Assembly (NCBI RefSeq): GCF_964020195.1
Contig: NZ_OZ026539.1
Span: forward strand, 350,299 to 414,298
Length of the DNA stretch: 64,000 bases
Direction: 5' to 3'
From: Spiroplasma endosymbiont of Lasioglossum villosulum
GTDB lineage: Bacteria > Bacillota_I > Bacilli_A > Mycoplasmatales > VBWQ01
Shown: positions 41,753-51,124 of the stretch, piece by piece
Layout: the number at the start of each line of letters is the position of its first letter
Numbering within the stretch: the stretch's first letter is position 1
Translations under genes and position numbers: made by a program
Notes under the pieces: generated by a model
Told to the model about the DNA's origin: nothing
The model's input: the letters and a program-made list of their open reading frames with translations, nothing else
Databases searched by the model: none

Positions 41753-41992
41753 TTAAGTATTATTATTGACTAATATTTTTCAAGTGTTAAGATTAACATA
41801 CAATTGCATATTGAAGTCAAAATTATTCTCGTCTAACTTTATAATTTTAAGACAAATTTGAATCTTATTGACAACATCGGTACGCTCCCAATATTTTAAT
41901 AATGATTTGCTATTATTTTTTTGTTTTTTTGTTATATTATAAGTAGTAATATTTATTACCAATTTTGCGATGAATTGCAAAGCAACGAGCAC
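41753..41992 (-). pseudogene. Remnant of a membrane protein at the prophage edge
   Basis: An open frame of 79 codons from GTG 41992 with VLVALQFIAKLVINITTYNI (TM helix), SKSLLKYWERTDVVNKIQI, and the end LNTWKILVNNNT. No ribosome binding site or ATG is found, and the open frame extends further upstream into the leader of the OTU gene. It is therefore likely a 5'-truncated gene. The WERTDVVNK coding region is the right member of the inverted repeat flanking the prophage. Confidence 0.5.
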
Positions 41993-42017
41993 TAAAATCC
42001 CAATATATTTATTTAAA

Positions 42018-42056
42018 ATTTTAGTTTATTATTTTATTTTAAAGTAACTATTTTTC
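42018..42056 (+). promoter_or_regulatory. Accessory-gene leader L5 (OTU gene)
   Basis: The hairpin-type sequence AGTTTATTATTTTA / TTTTAAAGTAACT followed by ATTTTTCTTTT and AAAGGAGC matches the second half of the accessory leader (core TTTTAAAGTAA). The 17-base dyad is not recognisable here, so this is a partial match. Confidence 0.5.
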
Positions 42057-42078
42057 TTTTAAAGGAGCACACATTACC

Positions 42079-43062
42079 ATGGCAATTAAAGATGTACAAA
42101 GAGATGGCAATTGTTTATTATGAGCAGTAATTGTTTCATATTTAGAACAAGTTAAAACTAATAAAAACCAATTTAAAAAAAGATATAAATCACTTTTTGG
42201 TATAGAAATCGGTTGAGAACGAATTTTTAATTTTGTTGATTTTAATTTTACTGATAAAGAAAATGAAAAATTAGTTAAAGTCTTTCGTAATCGTATTTGT
42301 GATTATATTGAAATAAATTTAGATACAAAACGGCCAGATAATAAAGCTAACTTTAGATCAATGTTATTAGATAGTGAAATCAATAAAAAAAATAAAGAAT
42401 TGTATCCTAATAATAGTGAAGATACACAAATAAGAAAAACTTTAGAACAAATGAGAAAAAATGGTGAAATAACAGGTTCTGTTGAAATTGAAGCGATTTG
42501 TAATATTTTAAATTGTGATATTATTAGAATTAATGAAGATTTTGATGTTGCAAGTAGGGAAAGATTTGAACCAGATAATGTAATTGCTAATAATGAGGTG
42601 AAGTTATACTATCAAGCTCGACATTATCAATATTTTTCAAATGTTACTAATCAAACACCAGCAAAAAGGAATGAGGAAGAAACTACAAAAGTAGTGACGC
42701 CTTCATTTGAAGTTAATTCAAGTAATAATAGTTCTCAAGAAAGTATTTTATTTCCAAGAGAGGAAAGTGCTGATTTTTTAATTAATGCTAGATTGAAACT
42801 TAAAAATCAGTTGTCTGATAAAGAAATTAATGAAGAAACACAAAATGCTATAATTGATATTTTTATTGAAGATATAATTAAACTACCAGCACATCAAAAA
42901 AATGAAATATTAGAAAAATCTATTTTTGAATTAAATAATCAAGATCAATTATTTACAAATCCTAATCTTGTTTTTGAATCATTTATTAAACCAATAATTA
43001 ATAGTTCAAAAACAGGAGATCAACAATTATTAAAAGAAAGTACTAATGCAAATACTAATTAA
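42079..43062 (+). CDS. OTU-type cysteine protease (putative deubiquitinase)
   Basis: A protein of 327 aa. The N-terminal OTU domain has DVQRDGNCLLWAV with catalytic Asp9 and Cys12, and the His block LYYQARHYQYF with His182. The spacing (about 170 residues) is usual for OTU folds. A middle block VEIEAICNILNCDIIRINED is the typical strand-helix before the His. Residues 190-327 are acidic and helical. In S. poulsonii the male-killing factor Spaid joins ankyrin repeats to an OTU domain; here OTU stands alone. There is no signal peptide or TM helix. ATG after AAAGGAG. Bacteria lack ubiquitin, so a host target is inferred. Confidence 0.85.
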
Positions 43063-43107
43063 TTAGTATTATCAATTTTATATTTATTGATTTGTTATAT
43101 TAATAAA

Positions 43108-43135
43108 AAATAACCAAATATTTGGTTACTTTTAG
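43108..43135. terminator. Terminator between OTU and repeat-protein genes
   Basis: TAACCAAAT pairs with ATTTGGTTA without a loop beyond the centre. A run lies on the left and CTTTT on the right, so it can serve both converging genes. Confidence 0.75.
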
Positions 43136-43147
43136 TATATTTTAAAT

Positions 43148-44125
43148 TTATTTTACTTGGTATTTAATAGTTGTATTTATATTAAAAAAAGAATTTGGTA
43201 AATGTTTGTTTTCATCATAATTATGTAAAAATACTCACAAATTATGAAGTTTTAATTCTTGATTATCAGTAATTATCATTTGTTCTGGTTTAAAATGAAA
43301 ATAAATTCCTTGTTCCATTAATCCAATTTTATAATGTGATATTCTAATTTGTCTAATATAATTTTCCAATTTTGTAAAAATTTCTTTTTTATTTGTTTCT
43401 GTAGGTTTTACATCTATAATTCAAGGATCTATTTTAAATTTTGCTTCGATAGATTTTTGAAGAAATGCAAAATATTCCTTATATGCCTCAACATATTCCT
43501 TGCCATATCTTTCTTTATCAGCAGCTACTTTTATTTTTTTAATAATTTTTTCTAATTTTTCTTCTTCAGTATCAATTTTTGTAATTGTAATGTTAACTTT
43601 TCCTGTATATTTACTGTCGGCTTTAGCATGTAGTTCTGCTGAACCAGCAGTTCCTTCTGATGCTGCTTTGAAGTTTTTAATTTCAACATCATTAGCAGTT
43701 ACATCTTTGTTTTGTTTAATGATTTCATCAAGAACTGTTTTTTCGGTATTAAATTTGTTACCGTCAACTTCTTTGTTAGTAATTTTACTGTCTAAAGCGA
43801 TTTTGTCTTTTGCAGTAATTGTAATGTTAACTTTTCCTGTATATTTACTGTCGGCTTTAACATGTAGTTCTGCTGAACCAGCAGTTCCTTCTGATGCTGC
43901 TTTGAAGTTTTTAATTTCAACATCATTAGCAGTTACATCTTTGTTTTGTTTAATGATTTCATCAAGAACTGTTTTTTCGGTATTAAATTTGTTACCGTCA
44001 ACTTCTAACTTAGTAATGATAGAACTTAATTCTTTTTTTGGTTCTGATTTTGTGCTTTTTGTAGCAACGACAGCTAATACACCAGTTGTAATTAATATTT
44101 TTTTATAATTTAGTTTTCTTTTCAT
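43148..44125 (-). CDS. Surface-type repeat protein with mollicute lipoprotein repeats
   Basis: A protein of 325 aa. An N-terminal signal/anchor helix (KKILITTGVLAVVATKSTKS) lacks the lipobox Cys. Two nearly identical 78-residue units follow, each with GNKFNTEKTVLDEIIKQNKD, VTANDVEIKNFKAASEG and SKYTGKVNITIT. This is the pattern of mollicute variable surface proteins, in which each unit ends YxGxVxVT. The last 130 residues are unrelated, helical and aromatic (SHYKIGLMEQGIYFHFKPEQ). It is probably exported to the membrane surface. Confidence 0.8.
43581..44007 (-). repeat. Tandem 234-bp repeat in the surface-protein gene
   Basis: Two copies with a period of 234 bp (78 codons). About 190 bp (43581-43773 and 43815-44007) differ at only one position that I can see (gctttagcatg versus gctttaacatg). 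This implies recent duplication and gives a substrate for repeat-number change. Confidence 0.85.
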
Positions 44126-44530
44126 ATTTCACCACTCCAACGTGTTATTTTATCATTTTTGCTACATTAATATCAAATTGCAACAATTGATTGAAGAAAT
44201 ATTGATGACTATTATTGATTATTTATATTTGTATTTTTATTAAAATTTGACTTATAGAAAATAAATAAATATAATTATTTTTATAAAATTTATAGAATTT
44301 TTTGACCGATACTTTAATTTTTAAAGTAAACAAGGTTTAACCTAGATAATGTGAAATATAAAAATATAATGGATAATAAAAAATACTACTAATTATTTTT
44401 CTTTTATAGTAAGTTCTAGTAAGCATATGATATCGTTTGTTCATTTTAGTTACTAGAATTATTGATATGTACTTAAAAGAAGAAATAATAAAAATAACTA
44501 TTTTAAAAAAAGAATGAAGGGGATAATATA
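44126..44530. other. Intergenic region with a leader-like element (L6)
   Basis: No solid gene. At 44304-44337 GACCGATACTTTAATTTTTA and AAGTAAACAAGGTTT form a leader-like hairpin (core CTTTAATTTTTAAAGTA). Only a 13-codon frame (GTG 44352) follows. The next gene begins 190 bp later after AGAATGAAGGGG. A gene may have been lost between the leader and 44531, or 44531 has a long 5' UTR. Confidence 0.45.
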
Positions 44531-45376
44531 ATGAAAAAAATATATGATAATTATCAAGATACTAACTTCAATTATAAAAATATAATATCAACAAAAAATG
44601 TAAAACAAACACAGGATGACAATGGTAATTTGTATTATACAACTTTTGATAGTTCTGATCTTCATACACCTGGACAAAAAATTTGAAAATATAATATCAG
44701 TACCAGAGATAATGAAATTTATTGAGAAAATAAAGAATTCAAAGTAGGTTCTTTTCACATGATAATTGATATTAAAGGTAATATTTATTTAACTTCTGCT
44801 GGTGGAGCACTAATTCTTAATAATAAAAATCAATCTAAAACTATGCCATTAGTTTCAGGTATGGTAACTGATATTATTTATTTGAAAAATAATATTTATG
44901 TATCAACTTTTGATGGCTTTTATAAATATAATATTAATACTGAAATTACTGAAAAAATAAATTTACCAAACAATCTAATAGTTAATTCTATATTTATTGA
45001 TAAAAATGAAAATATTTATCTTGCTATTTATAGATTTATAAATAAACCTATAAGTTATAGTGTGTTAATTATAAAAAAAGGTCAATCTGAAGCCAAACCA
45101 ATAATTGGAGATGATTTTTTTAACATTAACGATACAATGTGAATAACAGAAATAAATAGTAAAATATATTTTTATAGTTTAAATTTAGCAAGTAAAAAAG
45201 CAAAATTATATTATAGTGATTTAGATAGTAATAAAGTAAATTATGTATTAGATTTATCAATTAATGTTCAAACATTATTTAATTTAAATAATGAACTTGG
45301 TTTAGTAACACATGAAAATGGAAATACAGTAATTGAAGTTTTAAATATTGATAGTATAGAAAAAAATATGAAATAA
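44531..45376 (+). CDS. Beta-propeller-like hypothetical protein
   Basis: A protein of 281 aa. It shows repeated strand blocks with an N/G-x-I-Y-hydrophobic pattern about 45 residues apart: MIIDIKGNIYLTSAGGALIL, IYLKNNIYVSTFDGFYKYNI, SIFIDKNENIYLAIYRF, and INSKIYFYSLNLASKKAKLY. This resembles a beta propeller such as the sensor part of bacterial regulators. No signal peptide. It stops at TAA 45374 next to an A7 run (45360-45366). With eight A it would continue as NSVYEQVMQIQKFNILSLLN to 45468, so the C-terminus may be frameshifted. Function unknown. Confidence 0.7.
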
Positions 45377-45496
45377 AAAATAGTGTTTATGAGCAAGTAA
45401 TGCAAATACAAAAATTTAATATTTTATCTCTTCTAAATGAAGACAAAATTGATTATTTAAGTTGATAATCTTCTTTGTTATTCTAAAAATTAAAGC

Positions 45497-45528
45497 TTAA
45501 AGCAATTATTTAATAATTGCTTTAATTT
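45497..45528 (-). terminator. udk terminator
   Basis: TAAAGCAATTATT and AATAATTGCTTTA form a perfect stem overlapping the udk stop codon, followed on the minus strand by AAGCTTTAATTTTT. Confidence 0.8.
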
Positions 45529-46129
45529 TAGTAGCAATAATATCAATAGCTACAGTATTATGAAAATCAAAAGGAATAATAATATCAGCATAACGTTTAG
45601 TTGGCTCAACAAAAGCATCATGCATAGGTTTAACAGTTAATGCATATTGTTGTAAAACACTGTCAAGAGTACGATTTCTAAAACTAACATCTCGTTTAAT
45701 TCTTCTTAGTAGTCTAGTATCACTATCAGTATCAACAAAAATTTTGATAGTAGATAATTCACGAATAATAGGATTTTCTAAAGCAAAAATACCATCCAGA
45801 ATGATAACATCACCCGGACCAATAATCTCAGTGTTTTTACTGCGACTATTGATTTTAAAATCATAAATAGGCTCTTCAATAGCATTGCCGAGTAATAATT
45901 GTTCTAAATCATGAATTAATAATTTCATATCAATAGCATTAGGGTGATCAAAATTAGTTTTTTTTCTTTCTTCAACTTTTAAATTACTAAGGTCATGATA
46001 ATAATTATCCATTTGTACAAAAATGACATTTTTTTTATTACAAGCTTCAGCAATTTTTTCTGCTACTGTTGTTTTTCCTGAAGCACTGCCGCCAGCGATA
46101 GCGATTAAATTAATTTTTTTATATTTCAC
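45506..46129 (-). CDS. udk: Uridine kinase
   Basis: A protein of 207 aa; phosphorylates uridine/cytidine for pyrimidine salvage. It has the P-loop IAIAGGSASGKTTVAEKIAE, the nucleoside block VQMDNYYHDLS, NFDHPNAIDM, YDFKINSRS, VIILDGIFAL, and the lid RLLRRIKRDVSFRNRTLDSV. It uses a GTG start, chosen because GGAGATAAAT lies just upstream; the overlapping ATG is in the wrong frame. It follows ruvX by 16 bp. Confidence 0.96.
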   Translation of the reverse strand: MKYKKINLIAIAGGSASGKTTVAEKIAEACNKKNVIFVQMDNYYHDLSNLKVEERKKTNFDHPNAIDMKLLIHDLEQLLLGNAIEEPIYDFKINSRSKNTEIIGPGDVIILDGIFALENPIIRELSTIKIFVDTDSDTRLLRRIKRDVSFRNRTLDSVLQQYALTVKPMHDAFVEPTKRYADIIIPFDFHNTVAIDIIATKIKAIIK

Positions 46130-46145
46130 ATTTATCTCCTAAAAT

Positions 46146-46571
46146 TTAAGATTGAGTTATTTTATCAAAGTATGATTGTAAAATAATAGCAGCAGCCAAT
46201 TGATCTTTAACTTGTTTTCTTTTATTTGAAGAAACATTAGATTTAATTAATATTTGCTGCGAAGAATAGGTAGTTCTTCTTTCATCTTGTAAAACAATAT
46301 TTAGTTTATCATTATTTTGTGTTAATTTAAATTTATCAATAAAATTTAAAACAATTTTTGCGCTGGGGCCGACTGTGCTATCCATGTTTAAAGGATAACC
46401 AAAAACAAGAATATCAGCATCATATTCTTTAATAACATTTTGGAGTTGGATAATAGCATTATTAAAATCATGCTCTGGGAAACGAATAGTTTTTCAAGAA
46501 AAAGCAATTTTTCCTTCACCACGAGCAAGTCCTAATGTTTTACTACCTAAATCAATGCCTAAATATTTCAT
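46146..46571 (-). CDS. ruvX: RuvX/YqgF pre-16S rRNA nuclease / Holliday resolvase family
   Basis: A protein of 141 aa, RNase H-like fold. It starts MKYLGIDLGSKTLGLARGEG (catalytic Asp), then VFGYPLNMDSTVGP, LQDERRTTYSSQQ (acidic residue), and KDQLAAAIILQSYFD (final acidic residue). The ribosome binding site is weak. It is upstream of udk on the same strand, so the two form an operon. Confidence 0.95.
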
Positions 46572-46688
46572 AAATTTATTATACTTAATATTTTTTTTAA
46601 TTTTAATAATATATTAATTTTATAAAAAAATATTTTTTATATTGTAAGTATAATAAAAATGTATTATGTCTATAAATTTTTATCTTTT

Positions 46689-46829
46689 TTATATTGTTTT
46701 TTTCTTCTGCAATTCTTTTTCTTTCTTTTTCAGCTTCTTCAATTCTTTTTTTAATCTTTCTTCTTCAAATTGTTTTTTATTTTCTGAATCTTGTTTTCTT
46801 AACTTTTCAATTTCCTTATCTTTATCCAT
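46689..46829 (-). CDS. Small coiled-coil protein
   Basis: A 46-aa highly charged helix: MDKDKEIEKLRKQDSENKKQ, ending KKKEKELQKKKTI. AGAGGATC lies nine bases before the ATG. A one-base change at a T7 run (near 46750) would open another helical frame (IEEAEKERKRIAEEK), so the C-terminal half may be frameshifted. Function unknown. Confidence 0.5.
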   Translation of the reverse strand: MDKDKEIEKLRKQDSENKKQFEEERLKKELKKLKKKEKELQKKKTI

Positions 46830-47765
46830 AATAAAAAGATCCTCTTTTCTAATGTTAAATTTTGGATTATTTTTTTCTTTTTTTTAAAAATATCCATAAA
46901 TTAGTATAAATATTTTTTAAAAAAAAATATATTTTTAAGTTATATTATGAATTAAACAAATAAAGTCATTTTTTTGTTTGATAATGGAAATTGATCTGAA
47001 TCATAATCAGTGCTATTTATTATCTTTTGTCTTGAATTTTTTTATATTTGAATATATTACTTTATAAGCCTTATTTACTTCATTTATACTATCTTGCATT
47101 TTTATTACTTCTGATTTATTAAAAATTGGAATATTACTATTATTTTCTAATTCTATTAATTTTTCTTCTAGTAAACTTATGTTTGTTTTATGAAAATATC
47201 TAATTTTTTTTATTAAAGTTTCAAAACTAAAGATTTTATAAAAATTTGAAATAGAAAGAGAAATCATTTGAGAACCTGTTGCTAAGAAAAAAAATAATCA
47301 TGTTTCTCATTTTTTTAATTTTAATTCAAGTAGATCATGAGATTTTGTAACTTCATATTTAGTAAGTAGTGTTGTTGTTTTAGTAATATTAGTAAAAACA
47401 GCATTGAAAAAAAATAACAAAATTGCCATTGAAAATTTTCCACAATTTGATTGTTTTGTAATTCAGTTTGAAATTATTTGAGGACAAATATTAGTTTTAA
47501 TTTTTAATGTTTCTAATCCTCATTTAAATATATAATTAACTGGTCGTATAGAAAAATAAGTGATTGTATTTGCTAATATAATATTTGGTTTAGTAAAATA
47601 TTTAATTCAATCACTTATTTTAAAGTTTTCTTGTATAGCATTTGCTATTGCACCTGTCATTATAGAATGTGCCATTAGTCATGTTACTGATTCTAAAAAT
47701 AAATCAAATAATGAATAATTTATTCTTTCTTTTCATTCTAAAGTATCTAAATTTGTTTTTTTTAA

Positions 47766-48848
47766 TTGCTAAATTGTAAAGGTAAGTGCAACTAAATTAT
47801 TTTTCTATCCAAATATTCGATTGGTGAAAGATAATTTAGTATTTTTCTTGGTCTTTGGTTTAAAGACAATATAAATTTATGAACTTCATTTTTATTAGTT
47901 TTTGAAAAAATAAATTTTTTAGGAAATTTTTCTCTAATTAAACCATTAGTATTTTCATTAGTACCTCTTTGTCAAGGTGAATATGGATTGGCAAAATAAA
48001 TTTTTATATCTAAATTTTTTTCAAGTTGTTGTCAATTTGAAAATTCTTTGCCACGATCAAAAGTAATAGTTTTAACAATGTTTTTAGGAAGAATTGATAA
48101 ATAATAACTAACATTTTTATTAATAACTTTAGTAGTTCTGTTTTTAACTAATATTGCTAAAGTAAATCGTGATACTCTTTCAACTAAAGTTATTAAACAT
48201 GATTTGCTTTTACCTCGTGATGATACTATAGTATCTCCTTCTCAATGACCAAGTGTTATACGATCATTAACATTTATATCTCGTTCTTTAATTGATTTAC
48301 CATTAAACTTGCCACGATTTTCTTTAGATTTTCGTTTTTTACCTTTTCTTCTTAAATTTTTACTAGTAACTTTATCAAGCATTCCAAAATAAATTCAAGT
48401 ATAAATTGTTTTAAAACTAATAACTCACTCTTTATGAAAATTTTTAATTCTGCCATAAATTTGTTCAGGTGATCAACCTAATAGTAATTTTTGTTGTACA
48501 TATTTTACTAAATTCTTATTTTTAAACTTATGAAAACTAATATGTGATTGTTTTCGATTTTCAGCTTTATTTTGTGCAATTAATGAAAAATAATGATTAT
48601 TATCTTTATTTCTATTAATTTCTCGAATAATAGTACTAATACTTCGATTAAGATTTTTAGCTATTTCACTAATTTTAAATTTAAATTTCAATTGATTCTC
48701 AATATAAATCCTTTCATCTATGCCAAGATGTTTATAACTCATATAAAAACTCCTTACTTTTTTCTAAACTAAATTTAGCATTATGAAATTTTTATATGAG
48801 AATTTTTTGCAATTTTATTTACTTGCACTTACAAGTATAACTCAGCAA
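47766..48848 (-). mobile_element. IS30-family insertion sequence, copy 2
   Basis: 1,083 bp with ends TTGCTAAATTGTAAAGGTAA and (read from the right) TTGCTGAGTTATACTTGTAA. It appears identical to copy 1 but lies in the opposite orientation. It interrupts a membrane-protein gene whose two parts resume on either side. Confidence 0.9.
47792..48742 (-). CDS. IS30-family transposase (copy 2)
   Basis: 316 aa, the same protein as at 401-1351 as far as I can compare: N-terminal helix-turn-helix, HWEGDT, TFDRGKEF and NTNGLIREKF catalytic blocks all present and in frame. Start with AAGGAG. It is intact, so it could act on both copies. Confidence 0.95.
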
Positions 48849-50009
48849 TTTATTTAAATTATCAATCACTTTGTTTGCCGAAGATGTTAATTCTTTTATT
48901 ATACTATTATCAATAGGCTTCTTTAAACAATTAAAGTCACTAATTTTTTCAATTTCTTTTTTAAAATTTGGATGATATTCAAAATCTGTAGATTTTGGAA
49001 TATTATTAAATTTTTTTATTAAATTATTAATACGTTTTATTCGTGACATATTATTTTTTAATTTTACTTCATTTTCTTCATATAAAAGGGTTAAAAATTC
49101 ATGTTTATATTTTTCAAATGGTTCAATAGGAATTTTTTTAATTTTAAAATCATTTATTGGATTACTTTTTTGACTTTGGATTATATTTAAAATTGTATTT
49201 CTTGATCAATCAGCAATTGCTGAGGTAAAAAATGTCGTTAAAATAGTATCAATGAATATTGTGAAATAGTTTTGTTTATTTTGAAATATTCCATAAAAAT
49301 AATCTTCTGATGTATATTCTTGCTCATCAAAAATATATGTAGAAATTATTCTTTGTGCATTTTTTCCAGTAAATGCAATATAAACTAGTAGTAATCCTAA
49401 CAATAAATTAGGTAATGTTTTTTTAATTTTGGCATTTATTGAAATATTGCTAGACGAAGTAGGATTATCAATAATTTTTTGTATATTTGTTAAATACTGA
49501 TATAAATTTAATAAATTATCATAATTAATATTAATACTTAATTCTTGATTAAATGAGGTAATATTTTTTATAAACATATCTATATTATTAATAGAATTTA
49601 TAGTAGCGTTTTCTAAAAAATAATAATATTTTGGATCTGATTTTTCGCCTCCTTTAACTTTGATAGGAGAGGAATCTAAAAGTTTATTATTGTTTAGGTC
49701 ATCTGATAATTTGTCAATGTTTTCATATTTTTTAACGTGTTTATATAATTTATTATCTTTAATTAAAAATATTTCAAAAATAATTTGACTATTTGGAAAG
49801 ACAATTCTTTTAGTTCAACATTTAAAATCATTTTTGTTTTTGTCATAAATTGTCATATACGATTCATAAATAACTGAATCAAGTTCATTAGATTTATTTC
49901 TAATTTCAGTTTTATATTTTCATTCTCCTTTATTATTTTTTCATTTCTTTGTTTTTCCACCAAAGCGATTATTATTTTTTGTTAATTTTATTTTTTTTAA
50001 ATTTATCAT

Positions 50010-50326
50010 TTTTACTCCTTTTTAATTACAAAAGTTTTATTTAATATAATGTTAATTTGTTATTAATAACAGTAAGTATATATTTTAAAAAGGATCATAT
50101 TCTTTTAACAAGATCCTCAAAAGTAGTAGTATTAATTTTTTTGAATTAGTTTTACTACAAAAATTTATAAGTATTTCAAAATGATATCCAAAAAATAACT
50201 GTTTATAAGTAAAGTTTTTAGTTGTGTTATTAATTTTTCCCCAATGCCTTCTTAGATATATAATAAGAAGTAACTAAATTCTAAAGTTTTTAAAATAAAA
50301 TACAATAAAAATTATTTTTATGTCAA
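50010..50326. other. Intergenic region, promoter side of the large membrane gene
   Basis: No gene seen. A hairpin AGGATCATATTCTTTTAACAAGATCCT (two arms, AGGATC and GATCCT, 50092-50118) lies about 90 bases upstream of the minus-strand start at 50009. The rest is AT-rich spacer. Confidence 0.45.
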
Positions 50327-50473
50327 TATCGAGTGAAAATTTCCCAAAAATATTTATAAAAAAATAAATTATTTTGGAAAGTTACAGTGTTAAATAAATA
50401 TAAACACGAATTCCAAATAAACGTTAAAAATTTAGCTTTAAATTTTGATTTGCGAACTTTTTTTTGTATAATT

Positions 50474-50530
50474 TAATTAAGTTTAATATAAGTTTTTAAC
50501 TCATTGCTTTAATTTCAAAGTAAATGAGTT
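50474..50530 (+). promoter_or_regulatory. Accessory-gene leader L7
   Basis: AAGTTTAATATAAGTTTTT (a one-sided variant of the dyad) is followed by a hairpin, AACTCATTGCTTT with AAAGTAAATGAGTT (50498-50530), then TTTTATTTTG, AAAGGATG and the gene start at 50553. The core CTTTAATTTCAAAGTAA matches L3 and L6. Confidence 0.7.
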
Positions 50531-50552
50531 TTTATTTTGAAAGGATGAAAAA

Positions 50553-50972
50553 ATGAATAAAAATTTACAAGAAGAATATGAATGAATTAATAGAGAATTG
50601 AAAAAAATAATTATTGATAAAAATCAATTTACTCCAGAAATTATTAGTAATAGAGTTAATTTAGCTCAAACTACTATTGTTGATATTAATGAAAATTTAA
50701 AAAAACAAAAGATTAGCAAATTTAAAAAAATTAGTTATTCAATATTGAAAATATTTACTTTTGGAAAAATTGATAAAAATAAAATAATTAAAGAAAAAAA
50801 TGATTTTTTTATAAAAATATCAAAAGAACTTTTTGGAAATATTAAAAAAGTAAAAGAATTATATATAAGAAAATCAAATAGTGAAATAAATATAGATGTT
50901 AATAAAATTAATAATGTAACTTTAAATAATTTATTAATAAATCCGACTAAATCAAACTTACCACAAATGTAA
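50553..50972 (+). CDS. TFGKI-family hypothetical protein
   Basis: A protein of 139 aa, helical: MNKNLQEEYEWINRELKKII at the start, then FKKISYSILKIFTFGKIDKN (residues about 51-70), a hydrophobic patch ending in a basic motif. A polar tail ends NPTKSNLPQM. The TFGKI(D/N)KNK block also occurs in the degraded gene at 1424-2391, which has a similar QM ending. AAAGGATG upstream. It lies inside the IS1202-like element. No known family. Confidence 0.78.
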
Positions 50973-51124
50973 AAACGAGAGATTGCAATTACAATTTCTT
51001 TTATATTTAAAATCAATTTTAGAACACCAAATTTGCTCATACGCAAACGTTTTAAAATTTTATATGGTTTAGTATTTATAAAATTAAATATCTTATAAAA
51101 TAGATTTTTAATTTTAATTCAGAA

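Larger units (their letters stand above)
47013..50009 (-). pseudogene. Large membrane protein split by IS30 and a frameshift
   Basis: It begins at ATG 50009 (AAGGAG upstream) and runs to the IS30 end at 48848. The N-terminal soluble part (WKNNKGEWKYKTEIRNKSNE) is followed by TM-type regions (LPNLLLGLLLVYIAFTG, FTIFIDTILTTFFTSAIAD) and a helical part. After the IS it continues from 47765 (DLFLESVTWLMAHSIMTGAI, NTITYFSIRPVNYIFKWGLE). A T8 tract (47407-47414) shifts the frame, and it finishes YSNIKKFKTKDNK at 47013. Without IS and shift it would be about 640 aa with several TM helices. No family recognised. Confidence 0.7.

Noticed and set aside
43581..44007. Tandem repeats as a possible CRISPR array
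   Set aside because: The period is 234 bp, there are no spacers of regular size, and the repeats encode protein units in frame.
43500..44108. Long plus-strand reading frame opposite the surface-repeat gene
   Set aside because: It is the mirror of the minus-strand repeats, with no ribosome binding site; the minus strand has a signal helix, a proper start and family-like repeats.
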